Positions 14,113 through 21,664 of a DNA stretch of 23,068 nt are shown here, in pieces. The notes under the pieces were generated by a model. It was not told the DNA's origin. It was given only the letters and a program-made list of their open reading frames with translations, and ran no database searches. The position numbers were made by a program, and so were the translations under genes. The stretch is taken from positions 1 to 23,068 of IMG/VR virus record IMGVR_UViG_3300011115_001040; one strand, 5' to 3'. The DNA comes from a virus. The number at the start of each line of letters is the position of its first letter. The first letter of the stretch is position 1.

Positions 14113-16455
14113 TCAATGCATCCTAGGGATGTACCCTACAATGGGAACCACTATGTCGTCCTGCTTCTTTTTATTTACACCATCGACCCTTTGCTCTGTG
14201 AACTTGCGAGTTACCATGAACTTATAAGCTGTATATGCATACATCAATGCCATTAGTCCGTCATTCTGGACTACTCCTTTTTTATAAGTCTTTAGCACTA
14301 TGCCATCTTTTGTCTTGGTGTGTGTTTCCATTGATGTTATATGGTCTACTAGCCAACCTAAAAGCTCTAGTGAGTCTCCCTTTGCTGGGATCTTTATTTT
14401 GCCTCTCTTAAATAGAGCAAATATCTCATCCAGGACCTGATCCTTATTGACTCCTACCATTAGATCCTTTTCGTCATATGAAAAGGCTCGCTTGGAATTG
14501 CTGAGATTGGTGCATCCGAGAAACTTGTCCTTGAGTCCCTCGTTATGCTGAACGAGTCTGACAAAGTCATTTCCATAATAAAAGTCTGCTGCGGCCTGGT
14601 CTATATGAAAATCAGACATCAGCTTTCTGACGACATTCATCTTATAGTCCGGATCATTCTTCTTGAGTCTGACGGCATTCTCTATTGTCAACGTCCCCGT
14701 ATGGTCGACTGAGAGTATCACTGCACAGGTAAATGATTTTCCGCGCTTAACTTCTAGATCTTCATCTGATTCAACTTTCTCACCCCAGTCCATCCCTAAG
14801 AAGAAGCTTTTGCCTGCGGGATTAGTGATACTTTTTGCAACGCCTCGGGACTCGTCGAGAGCATGGGCGTATACTTCCTCTAGGGTAATTGGAACTTCGC
14901 TGGCAGAATAAAACTGGCCTTTTGTTTCGTTTCTCCACGCACGCTCTGATGCATTCTTGTTGTGGGTTGGCCAATAATCAAGAACGTTCTCTTTTGTGAA
15001 AAGAGGGCTTAACATCATGTTGAAGTGGTATCCTATGAACTTCTGTGGTTCTCCCTTTGCATTGGTTGGTCTTGTGGATATCCAGCGCCCAAGATCTACT
15101 GACTCGCGCTTATCCTGTGTCTTGAGGCACGACGGACACTTGATTAGATTTTCCTTGATCCAGGTATCATTCCAATCATCATTATCTAGGTTGTACAAAA
15201 AGAAATAATGATCACAGTGCTTGCATCGCAGCTGGTAAAATCGCTGGTCAGATTCTTCCCACAGGGTCCAGAAATATGATCCAGAGTGTTTTGGAGTGCC
15301 GAAGAATACCTGCACTCCCTTTGTCGGAGCACCATATGGCGTTGCAGTCAAAACCTTAAGAGTGTTCTCTATTGCGCTGCGGGTCATGTCTTGGCAATTC
15401 TTTAAAACCACTCCTCCGAGCTTCTTAGAGCTGTGCCTTGACGTCACAATGAAATTGTGATTTTTCTTTACCTCAATATCGTAAACTTGCTGCTTTTTCT
15501 CTTGAGGTATTACTTCATCAACCGCCGTCACAGTATGAGCAGCATGCGCCTGTTTATTGTCCGGGCCGAACTGAGGTACGGACGGTTTGGTTATAATCAG
15601 AGATCCGGGCTTCAGATCCTTGGCTTGGACGTAACCATTTGTAGTTAGAAATGGATGATCTGGAGTGCACGTTATTTTTCGATTACCCATTTTCACAAGC
15701 ACTACGTCTCTAGGGGCGTGCTCCCATGCATGAACTAAGTCTTGATACTCGAACACATCATTCTCTATGTCGTACGACATGATTTTTGGATTTGGCCTTC
15801 CTTTTTTCCAATTCCGATAAAGTGTCCTGATTGTTTTCTTGCCGCCCTCTACTTCGATATATTCAGATCCCGAAATGCACTCGTCGAACAACAGCACATC
15901 TTGTGTACTACCACGGATACGGTCACCCGATTTACCTATAGAGTCTACCCGGACCTTGTTCATGCCGATGAAGTTCTTTTGAGTCTGAGTATCCTCTAGG
16001 TCTACTACGCGAGCGACCTTGAGAGCTCTTTTGCTGATATAGTTATCTTTTGATCCGCTTATTAGCGTAGCTAATATGTCCTTCGCGTAAACCCCGCACC
16101 GCTTGAGGTCTGGAAATACATGCATTACTCGTATTGGAGGCTTGCTGGATTCAGCGCCATATAGTCCAGAGCTACCCATGTGAAGGCTAAGGACTCCTGC
16201 CATTATGGTTGCGCCTACCTGGCGCCCCTTTAATAGGATGATTGGCTTGGCCTCTTTGTTTTCTACTTGAGCAGAAACAGTCCTGTAGATTTCGGCCATA
16301 TACTTCCAGCCGGAGCCTGAAAGATCAAATGGCTTGCCATCGATAGTTAGGTTGTGCTCTGCAAAGCTAACTGGATCAAGAACCGCTATGTCCTTCTTAA
16401 TCTCATCAAATATGTCTCTTGACGTAAGTACTTTTATCTTCTTGGGGCTTACCAT
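14113..16455 (-). CDS. terL: Terminase large subunit containing an in-frame intein (780 aa precursor)
   Basis: This is the ATPase and nuclease motor that cuts and packages DNA. ATG 16453-16455 follows GTGGAGAAAG and is preferred over an upstream TTG (16476) that falls inside a hairpin. Motifs, numbered from this ATG: Walker A variant LKGRQVGAT (about 75-83; Lys ahead of the loop, as in many terminases), Walker B DVLLFDE (186-192), intein 193-353, coupling motif FFGTP, a zinc ribbon (C411, C414, C440, C443), and RNase H-like nuclease acids D556 (GMDWG), D624 (ADFYYG) and D732 (QNDG). The zinc ribbon and the domain after it recall the lambda gpA-type terminase family. Removing the intein gives about 619 residues, normal for TerL. 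All catalytic residues appear present. Confidence 0.93.
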   Translation of the reverse strand: MVSPKKIKVLTSRDIFDEIKKDIAVLDPVSFAEHNLTIDGKPFDLSGSGWKYMAEIYRTVSAQVENKEAKPIILLKGRQVGATIMAGVLSLHMGSSGLYGAESSKPPIRVMHVFPDLKRCGVYAKDILATLISGSKDNYISKRALKVARVVDLEDTQTQKNFIGMNKVRVDSIGKSGDRIRGSTQDVLLFDECISGSEYIEVEGGKKTIRTLYRNWKKGRPNPKIMSYDIENDVFEYQDLVHAWEHAPRDVVLVKMGNRKITCTPDHPFLTTNGYVQAKDLKPGSLIITKPSVPQFGPDNKQAHAAHTVTAVDEVIPQEKKQQVYDIEVKKNHNFIVTSRHSSKKLGGVVLKNCQDMTRSAIENTLKVLTATPYGAPTKGVQVFFGTPKHSGSYFWTLWEESDQRFYQLRCKHCDHYFFLYNLDNDDWNDTWIKENLIKCPSCLKTQDKRESVDLGRWISTRPTNAKGEPQKFIGYHFNMMLSPLFTKENVLDYWPTHNKNASERAWRNETKGQFYSASEVPITLEEVYAHALDESRGVAKSITNPAGKSFFLGMDWGEKVESDEDLEVKRGKSFTCAVILSVDHTGTLTIENAVRLKKNDPDYKMNVVRKLMSDFHIDQAAADFYYGNDFVRLVQHNEGLKDKFLGCTNLSNSKRAFSYDEKDLMVGVNKDQVLDEIFALFKRGKIKIPAKGDSLELLGWLVDHITSMETHTKTKDGIVLKTYKKGVVQNDGLMALMYAYTAYKFMVTRKFTEQRVDGVNKKKQDDIVVPIVGYIPRMH
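15397..15879 (-). other. Mini-intein in TerL, 161 codons
   Basis: The insert begins with Cys in CISGSEYIEV (splicing block A) directly after the Walker B residues FDE. It has block B as GNRKITCTPDHPF with the T-x-x-H residues, block F as VYDIEVKKNHNFIV, and ends GGVVLKN before Cys of the C-extein (CQDM). Self-splicing would rejoin LLFDE to CQDM. Only about 50 residues separate blocks B and F, too few for a LAGLIDADG or HNH homing endonuclease. The penultimate residue is Lys instead of the common His. Such inteins can still splice, sometimes slowly. Confidence 0.93.
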
Positions 16456-16474
16456 CTGCTTTCTCCACAAACAC

Positions 16475-16499
16475 AAATCCGGCTATTGAAGCCGGATTT
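16475..16499 (-). terminator. Hairpin (possible terminator or attenuator) directly before terL
   Basis: A perfect 10-bp stem with a 5-base loop reads AAATCCGGCT-TCAAT-AGCCGGATTT on the minus strand. It is followed by GTGTTTGTGG, only a weak U-rich tail, and then the terL Shine-Dalgarno within about 5 bases. It follows the 169-aa gene by 21 bp. It could be a partial terminator, an RNA-processing or stability element, or a translation-control structure. Its outer arms (AAATCC/GGATTT) match those of the terminator at 4894-4921. Confidence 0.5.
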
Positions 16500-16520
16500 A
16501 TTGCAACCTAAGATAATAAA

Positions 16521-17030
16521 TCAGTGCTTTAGCTTTTCTGATATATTTTCGAATATCTTATTATCTTCGTTGGCACTGCCGCCTTCTGGCTTGTTATGCA
16601 TCGTTGGCATAGGAGATGGCATGTCGACCTTGTACTTGCCGAGCAGCTTTTCTATGAAATCCCTTAACTCTTTCTGGTGATCGCGAACAATTTCAATCCT
16701 GTGCTGAAATTTATTCTTAACGTCATCCATTACAGCAGGAGCTCCAATGCCTGATCTGCGCAACTCTATTAGTCCCGCTATGTATGCCTTTATCTCTGCC
16801 AAATCCTGTTCCTCATCTCCGGCTATAATAAGTCTAAAGTTGCCCGATGCCTTCTTTTTAAGGCCGGCCTCTTTTGTGATAAGAGGAGAGGCGTCTAGAC
16901 AAACTCTTCGGCGGAGCTCGTCCACCTTGGCCTCTACGGTCTTGAATTGCTCGCTTGACTCAGAGCTAATTCCATCCTGCCTTAACTCGCTCTTGATTAA
17001 GTCTTTATAAAGATCATCCCAAATAGTCAT
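16521..17030 (-). CDS. Helical protein, 169 aa, unknown function
   Basis: ATG 17028-17030 lies 7 bp after the previous stop, with a GAGG site. The sequence is mostly helical. It starts MTIWDDLYKDLIKSELRQDG, has a KKKASG segment near residue 60 and a likely coiled coil at about 105-135. Its tail is Pro/Met/Asn-rich and charged (MPSPMPTMHNKPEGG) before the final KLKH. It is the last gene before the hairpin in front of terL. Position suggests a packaging or structural role. I do not recognise a family. Confidence 0.82.
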   Translation of the reverse strand: MTIWDDLYKDLIKSELRQDGISSESSEQFKTVEAKVDELRRRVCLDASPLITKEAGLKKKASGNFRLIIAGDEEQDLAEIKAYIAGLIELRRSGIGAPAVMDDVKNKFQHRIEIVRDHQKELRDFIEKLLGKYKVDMPSPMPTMHNKPEGGSANEDNKIFENISEKLKH

Positions 17031-17037
17031 AAATGCC

Positions 17038-17907
17038 TCAAGCTGGGTAGGACTTGTTGCCTACGCTCTGGGTGCCGATCTCTATCTCCTCATCAATGCG
17101 ACTGAAGTCGCGATCAATAAGCATGCCCTTCTCTCTCAGTAATGAGTGAATTGACAGGTGATCTCGATTTGTAAATGCGTATTTTTTTGAAAGATCGCGA
17201 TAGACCGTTTCAATATTGCGACCATACGTTATGTGAGAGCGGATAATGATGTTCGTTATCTCGTGCAGAAATGGGTCCGCCATTAGCACTATGCGGGCCG
17301 ACGAAGCTTCCTTCTTGAACTCACCAGATTCCCATTCCATGTATGCTTGAACTTGAATATCTGACGGTTCTTCTATAGTTACCGGCAAGAGGGATTCTTG
17401 TCCTTCTGCCTCTGCGCGAATGTAATACGCTGGGTCACCATCTGGACCAATTCTAGCATAGACGGCAGAAGACATCTTGAAGTTTGCAGTCTTGCGACGG
17501 ACTTTTTTAGAGGCAAGGTTATCAAGAGCCTCCTCTAGTCGGGCGACATAGTCATAAATCTTATTTCGGATATCTTCGGCCTCTTCTTCGTCGATAATAT
17601 TCTTTTCGTCCGAACGAATGGCTTTGCTGATCTCCGCATCAATTCTCTTTAGATAAGCGACAGCACGCTCGATACCAACGGTAGTTTGCCCCTTGTGCTT
17701 GGGGATCGACTCCATCTTGCTGGCAAGATACTCGATAAACTTACTGTGATCACCGTGAGTCTCCCAGTTGGTTTCCTCTTCTGGCTCATCATCATGGTGA
17801 ACTGACATGTCTGATCCTGGAAGAACCTCGACACTGAGACCTGAATGGTTATCGCCTTCGGTAAGAAAGAGGTCGTCATTTATAATATCAAGAAGTTCGT
17901 CGTTCAT
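17038..17907 (-). CDS. 289-aa acidic protein, unknown function
   Basis: ATG 17905-17907 has a GAGGATGAAAA site and overlaps the previous stop (ATGA). Three parts can be seen. First is an acidic N-terminus with HHDDEPEEE (about 37-45). Second is a coiled-coil region (about 78-135). Third is a C-terminal mixed domain after RRKTANFKMSS (137-147), with a short beta-like YARIGPDGDPAYYIRAEAEG and a helical end (RIVLMADPFLHEITNIIIRS to SIHSLLREKGMLIDRDF, given as landmarks). The last part might be a small helical DNA- or protein-binding fold, but I see no clear motif. Structural or packaging accessory role by context only. Confidence 0.82.
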   Translation of the reverse strand: MNDELLDIINDDLFLTEGDNHSGLSVEVLPGSDMSVHHDDEPEEETNWETHGDHSKFIEYLASKMESIPKHKGQTTVGIERAVAYLKRIDAEISKAIRSDEKNIIDEEEAEDIRNKIYDYVARLEEALDNLASKKVRRKTANFKMSSAVYARIGPDGDPAYYIRAEAEGQESLLPVTIEEPSDIQVQAYMEWESGEFKKEASSARIVLMADPFLHEITNIIIRSHITYGRNIETVYRDLSKKYAFTNRDHLSIHSLLREKGMLIDRDFSRIDEEIEIGTQSVGNKSYPA

Positions 17908-18446
17908 TTTTCATCCTCATCGGCGAGTAAATAATTCAAGATCTGTTGAGTTTTCTCCAGATCTGAGCCATCTAGTTCGTTATTTTCCGTAGAATCCGCC
18001 TTAATTATTAGCCCATCCTCATCCTGAGAGGCATAGCCATAGATGCCATCAAATAGGTTTGCGTTGCCTGGATTGTCCCAGTAGCTCGCAAGAGGGTAGC
18101 TGTAGTAGCCGTGAATACCCATCGCTCCAAACATTCTTGGATAAACCTGGATAGCGTCCATTGCCGAGTCATTGACTCCTGCTCCTGGTTCTCCGTAGTC
18201 GCAATGTACTGCTTTTCCATCATCCGATATCTTATCGGCAAATGCACATCTGCCCTGACCATGCAGAGCATAAACGGCAGTGTTGTGCTCTTTCTGAATG
18301 TCTCTATCTTCTGAGTCGACCTTGCTCAATACTTCCATTCGCAACACAGAGTCGCCCGCATTCTTGCAAGCAACCTGGATACCAAGGCCGAATGGGCATC
18401 TGTGAACGCCGTCTGGGGTGCGAATAATTGCTAACTTCTTCAACAC
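17904..18446 (-). CDS. Four-cysteine protein, 180 aa, possible metal binder
   Basis: Start GTG 18444-18446 with an AGGTG site; it overlaps the previous gene by 7 bases and no early ATG is available. The N-terminal 85 residues contain four Cys in a Gly-rich setting: HRCPFGLG (C17), VACKNAG (C27), GRCAFAD (C67) and VHCDYGEPG (C82). Pairs spaced this way could hold one zinc ion or an iron-sulfur centre, but this is inference. The middle has an aromatic/Gly stretch (MGIHGYYSYPLASYWDN) and the C-terminus is acidic. No family recognised. It lies between the tRNA nucleotidyltransferase-like gene and terL. Confidence 0.82.
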   Translation of the reverse strand: MLKKLAIIRTPDGVHRCPFGLGIQVACKNAGDSVLRMEVLSKVDSEDRDIQKEHNTAVYALHGQGRCAFADKISDDGKAVHCDYGEPGAGVNDSAMDAIQVYPRMFGAMGIHGYYSYPLASYWDNPGNANLFDGIYGYASQDEDGLIIKADSTENNELDGSDLEKTQQILNYLLADEDEK

Positions 18447-18832
18447 GACACCTGCTCAATGTATTTCAAAAAGTCTCTCACTGCCTTGCCGGAGCCTGCT
18501 GAGCGCCAATACTTGCGATTCTCTTTCTTGTTGCAGTAAGCCTCTGTGGGAATTGCGGAATCTGTGGCATAGGCCTCGTATACACGCTTCTTCAGCGAAT
18601 GAGAGGCCTTCTTTCTGTATTCATCGAGTCGTCCTTGCAGTCCCTCTCCGGATCCGTAATCATAATTGTGTCTAAAAAAAGGTGGCATGTCTGCGTCAGC
18701 ACCTGTCAGAGGATGATCGGCAGACCATGCTGCGGTGGCAATAACTATTGGAGTTGCCAGAGTTCCGTGCTCCCTGTGTAGGGCTAGCGCCTCATTGATT
18801 ATCTTTTGCTTCCACTTCTTTACATTAGACAT
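18440..18832 (-). CDS. 130-aa protein, unknown function
   Basis: ATG 18830-18832 overlaps the end of the nucleotidyltransferase-like gene by 8 bases and has an AGGATG site. The protein is basic, starting MSNVKKWKQKIINEALAL. It has a central stretch with ADMPPFFRHNYDYGSG and a Lys/Arg/Tyr-rich C-terminal half (YRKKASHSLKKRVYEAY, CNKKENRKYWRS) that could bind nucleic acid. It ends in QVSC. Tight overlap on both sides suggests coupled translation with the nucleotidyltransferase-like and four-cysteine genes. Function is unknown. Confidence 0.8.
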   Translation of the reverse strand: MSNVKKWKQKIINEALALHREHGTLATPIVIATAAWSADHPLTGADADMPPFFRHNYDYGSGEGLQGRLDEYRKKASHSLKKRVYEAYATDSAIPTEAYCNKKENRKYWRSAGSGKAVRDFLKYIEQVSC

Positions 18833-19532
18833 GATGAAGCATCCTGTGGCGGGCCAATTCCTGTACGACTAGCTTTGTCATAGGAATGTGTTTTATAAGA
18901 TCTCTGTCTCGTATCCACTTGATTATGTCGGGATTTTTCCTAATCGCATCATTTATCATTTTGCCCGCATGCCTGTGGTTTATTGCGACAACCCTATGGA
19001 ATTGAGCAAGCAGCTCTTGTTCTACCGATGGATCCAGTAGCATGCCATCTGCAATGCACTTGATTGCCCTTAGTAGTCTAGTTGGATCCCTAAAGGATGT
19101 GGCAGGGTCTACAGGGCAGCGCAGCACCTTGGACTTAAGATCCGCCAGACCACCGCAGCGATCCAAAAACTCACCATTATCGCAGGCGATCATCATCGTA
19201 TTGATCGTAAAGTCTCTGCTGTACAGTTCGGATGCAAAAGCCCCTTCTTCGTGATCAAAGTGCAAGACATGTGGACTGAAATCTAGCTCTATCCCGTCGA
19301 CAATCATTTTCTTGGCGCCGATCCCAGTCTTGTAGACTGGGACTGAGAACAGTTGGGCCACCAAGTCTGCCAATACCAAATTATCTGGGCTTCCGCAGGT
19401 AATGTCGTAATCAACTGGCTCTGTACCAAGTACCATATTTCTTACGGCGCCGCCAACTATAAAGGGACGAGGCAGGCCATTGGCCTTTGCCAATCCTGCT
19501 ATTTGTCTCATTATCTCGGCGACGCTGCTCAT
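18825..19532 (-). CDS. tRNA nucleotidyltransferase / poly(A) polymerase head-domain protein, 235 aa
   Basis: Class II enzymes of this family add CCA to tRNA 3' ends, or poly(A) to RNA, from CTP and ATP. The diagnostic blocks are all present: PFIVGGAVRNMVLG (23-36), metal-binding DYDIT (D41, D43), GIELDFSP with a likely third acid (80-87), SRDFTINTM (105-113), and GGLADLKSKVLRC with SFRDPTRLLRA (146-156). ATG 19530-19532 has AGGGA about 10 bases upstream. At 235 residues it holds the head and part of the neck. It lacks the C-terminal body and tail, since bacterial CCA enzymes usually exceed 370 residues. It may repair host or phage tRNA, or use another RNA. No tRNA gene was seen in the window. 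Confidence 0.88.
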   Translation of the reverse strand: MSSVAEIMRQIAGLAKANGLPRPFIVGGAVRNMVLGTEPVDYDITCGSPDNLVLADLVAQLFSVPVYKTGIGAKKMIVDGIELDFSPHVLHFDHEEGAFASELYSRDFTINTMMIACDNGEFLDRCGGLADLKSKVLRCPVDPATSFRDPTRLLRAIKCIADGMLLDPSVEQELLAQFHRVVAINHRHAGKMINDAIRKNPDIIKWIRDRDLIKHIPMTKLVVQELARHRMLHHV

Positions 19533-19536
19533 CTAA

Positions 19537-20919
19537 TCACGTTCCCTGTATCGGTGGGACGGGCGAGACCGGTAGAGGAGGTGCCGCTCCTAATTCTGTA
19601 GTGCCTTCTGGGGCTGGCGGTGGGGGTGGCTCAAGGGCTTTGACCAATGGCAAGTCCTGTGGCTTCACAAGCGGTCTGACAACGCTAGGAGCCATCTTCG
19701 GTGCCGTCTGCTGCTGGAGCTCGGCTCGTAGCTTTCCGACCAGGTCATCAATCTTGTTCGCAGAGCCGTTAAAGGCCTCCATTAGCTTTGCTGCAGCATC
19801 ACCAATCTCGGACATGTGTCCAAATCCAAGATTGAATATGTCGATATCTCTCGCAGAAAGTTCTCTAATGATTGCCCTCTGGCGCAAGAAGGCAGATATT
19901 TCTTCCAAAGAAGATAATACCTTGTCTAGGTCTTCTGGCCTTGACAGTAGATTTGCTGTTTTCACAAACCTCTCGTCCGAGGCCGCTATCTCTCGAATAA
20001 GGTCGGCTCCTTCGAACCAGTCATTCTGTTCTGCAGTAAACGCAACCTTTTCGATAACATCCTTGAGTGTTGCAGTCTTCAACTTTCGAATATTCTTGCG
20101 TAGTATATTTAGGCTGTCTTCTATCGCATCGAATTGATCCTCATGAAGGAGGTGGCGATACTTCTCTAACAGCTTGTCAATCGCAAACGTCCTGCCGACC
20201 ATCTTTTCACGCATCTTCTTGAACTCCTCTGCTGACAAAGGGTCCGGACGGTGGTCATGTGCATTCTTCTGCTCGACTGACTCGCTTTCCTGCGTGGCAG
20301 GAGGGCTTCTCTTATAGAACTCGTAGATAAATGCATTATCAGAGTCGTATGCAACCTTTTTGATCAAGACATCCTCCTCTGCACACAAGTAGGCTAAATT
20401 CCTGCCAGACTTGTACTTTAATCCATACCAAGAAAGAAAGGCTAATCTGTCTTCTAAAATTAAGTCAGAAATCACCCTACGAATCGCGTCTTCCTCTAAT
20501 ACGCCTGCAGATACTAAGGTTGCCGCCCCTGACGCCAGCTGGGGAAAATTCCTTTTCCTACCGGTATATACAGCTGTATCTACGCCAACTGGGTAAGCCT
20601 TCTTGTGCACTCCCATTCCTATAGAATGAGAATATGTCGTATTTGGATCTTTCCTTCCGCTTAAGACTAAGCCTATCTCTCTGGATATTTCTTGGAGGGA
20701 ATTGACTTCGCACTTCATTAGGTGTCTGATCAAAGGCTCGCGCTCCTCTTGAGAGAGCTGAGCACCTAGATGACGAAGAGAGTCATGCAAGATTCTGTCC
20801 AAAAACAAATATCTAACAAGATCCTTTGGTTCAACGCCACACCTTGTAGCACGATCAGCTAGCGCTTTGAGGTTATTGAGCATTTCGCTGTCAAGTTTAC
20901 TATCCGTGTAATCAAACAT
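19537..20919 (-). CDS. 460-aa protein with Pro-rich C-terminus, unknown function
   Basis: ATG 20917-20919 has the best Shine-Dalgarno in the region (AGGAGGGAGAATAA) and overlaps the previous stop by 8 bases. Residues about 1-205 are helical with few landmarks except HKKAYPVGVD (105-114). This recalls the KKAYP stretch beside copy 2 of the polyprotein module. Residues about 205-225 form a charged linker. Residues 230-400 form coiled-coil-like helices with two K-T-A motifs (LKTAT, K281; VKTAN, K320). The last 55 residues are Pro/Ala-rich with PPPPP and end PVPPIQGT. Probably a virion structural or head-associated protein; no family recognised. Confidence 0.85.
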   Translation of the reverse strand: MFDYTDSKLDSEMLNNLKALADRATRCGVEPKDLVRYLFLDRILHDSLRHLGAQLSQEEREPLIRHLMKCEVNSLQEISREIGLVLSGRKDPNTTYSHSIGMGVHKKAYPVGVDTAVYTGRKRNFPQLASGAATLVSAGVLEEDAIRRVISDLILEDRLAFLSWYGLKYKSGRNLAYLCAEEDVLIKKVAYDSDNAFIYEFYKRSPPATQESESVEQKNAHDHRPDPLSAEEFKKMREKMVGRTFAIDKLLEKYRHLLHEDQFDAIEDSLNILRKNIRKLKTATLKDVIEKVAFTAEQNDWFEGADLIREIAASDERFVKTANLLSRPEDLDKVLSSLEEISAFLRQRAIIRELSARDIDIFNLGFGHMSEIGDAAAKLMEAFNGSANKIDDLVGKLRAELQQQTAPKMAPSVVRPLVKPQDLPLVKALEPPPPPAPEGTTELGAAPPLPVSPVPPIQGT

Positions 20920-21616
20920 TTATTCTCCCTCCTATAGGGATAAGGCCAGTGGTCTCGGTATATTCCAGCTCCTTCATCTTGAGATTCAATCTTTCCATGA
21001 ACTCTATTGCAAGATTAGGATCAACGCTATCTAGCGTATCTCTGATCGCATCTCTAATGACAGTGGCGTGATCACGAACAATGCTTATATTTACGCTGAC
21101 TTCTGATGAGTTTCCAGATGCTGCAGAGTCGGTCTTGTCTTGTTGCTGTAGAATCGAAAGCAGCAATTTCATTTGCTCAAGCAAGATCTTTTCGTTACGA
21201 TCATCCATCTTGCCGCTAGCTTGTAGTTCGTTATAGTAGAATTCCATACGACCCTTGATGATGGTCATAAGTTGAATTAATTCTTTCTTTACGTTTATTT
21301 CTTCTTCTGCAAGCTTTGCGATGGCCTCTTGATATGCGGAAGACTTGATTAATTCAGCCTTGATCTCAGCATTGTCTTTAGCCCAGCGAGGGACTTCGCT
21401 TTCCTGCAGTGCAATTTTGCTTAGCTTGCCAGAAGGCATAAAACGATCCCTGAAGTCATGGATCGTACGCCAGTGGATCTTTAGATGCGAGTTATGCTTG
21501 CCTGGGTACTTCGTAGTAAGAAATTCAGAAACCTTCTGTGGACTATCTCCATCGGAAAGCATCTTGATGATGATATCGCGGTCAAGGTGAGCCAGTATTT
21601 TATTCTTTGTTGCCAT
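20912..21616 (-). CDS. HTH and coiled-coil DNA-binding protein; candidate small terminase subunit, 234 aa
   Basis: ATG 21614-21616; no strong ribosome-binding site is visible upstream (AATATACATT). Residues about 12-60 have a helix-turn-helix look: DIIIKMLSDGDSPQKVSEFL, then HLKIHWRTIHDFRDRF. Residues about 95-165 are helical and likely coiled coil, with a Gln-rich stretch. The C-terminal 70 residues are also helical and end PIGGRINV. An N-terminal HTH with a central oligomerising helix is the usual plan of small terminases, which recognise DNA and load TerL. It lies six genes upstream of terL rather than adjacent. A transcription factor or other DNA-binding virion protein is the main alternative. 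Confidence 0.8.
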   Translation of the reverse strand: MATKNKILAHLDRDIIIKMLSDGDSPQKVSEFLTTKYPGKHNSHLKIHWRTIHDFRDRFMPSGKLSKIALQESEVPRWAKDNAEIKAELIKSSAYQEAIAKLAEEEINVKKELIQLMTIIKGRMEFYYNELQASGKMDDRNEKILLEQMKLLLSILQQQDKTDSAASGNSSEVSVNISIVRDHATVIRDAIRDTLDSVDPNLAIEFMERLNLKMKELEYTETTGLIPIGGRINV

Positions 21617-21636
21617 AATGTATATTACAAATGACG

Positions 21637-21656
21637 CGGGGCCCGCCTGGGCCCCG
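21637..21656 (-). other. GC-rich hairpin before the small-terminase candidate
   Basis: A perfect 8-bp stem with a 4-base loop reads CGGGGCCC-AGGC-GGGCCCCG on the minus strand, in the 48-bp gap between two genes. No U-run follows, so it is not a classic terminator. It ends about 20 bases before the ATG. A TAATATACAT stretch between hairpin and ATG resembles a -10 box, but no -35 box could be paired with it. Confidence 0.45.
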
Positions 21657-21664
21657 GTAACAAA

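Noticed and set aside
16456-16476. TTG at 16474-16476 as the terL start
   Set aside because: It falls inside the 3' part of a perfect hairpin, has no Shine-Dalgarno, and the ATG at 16453-16455 has GTGGAGAAAG directly before it.
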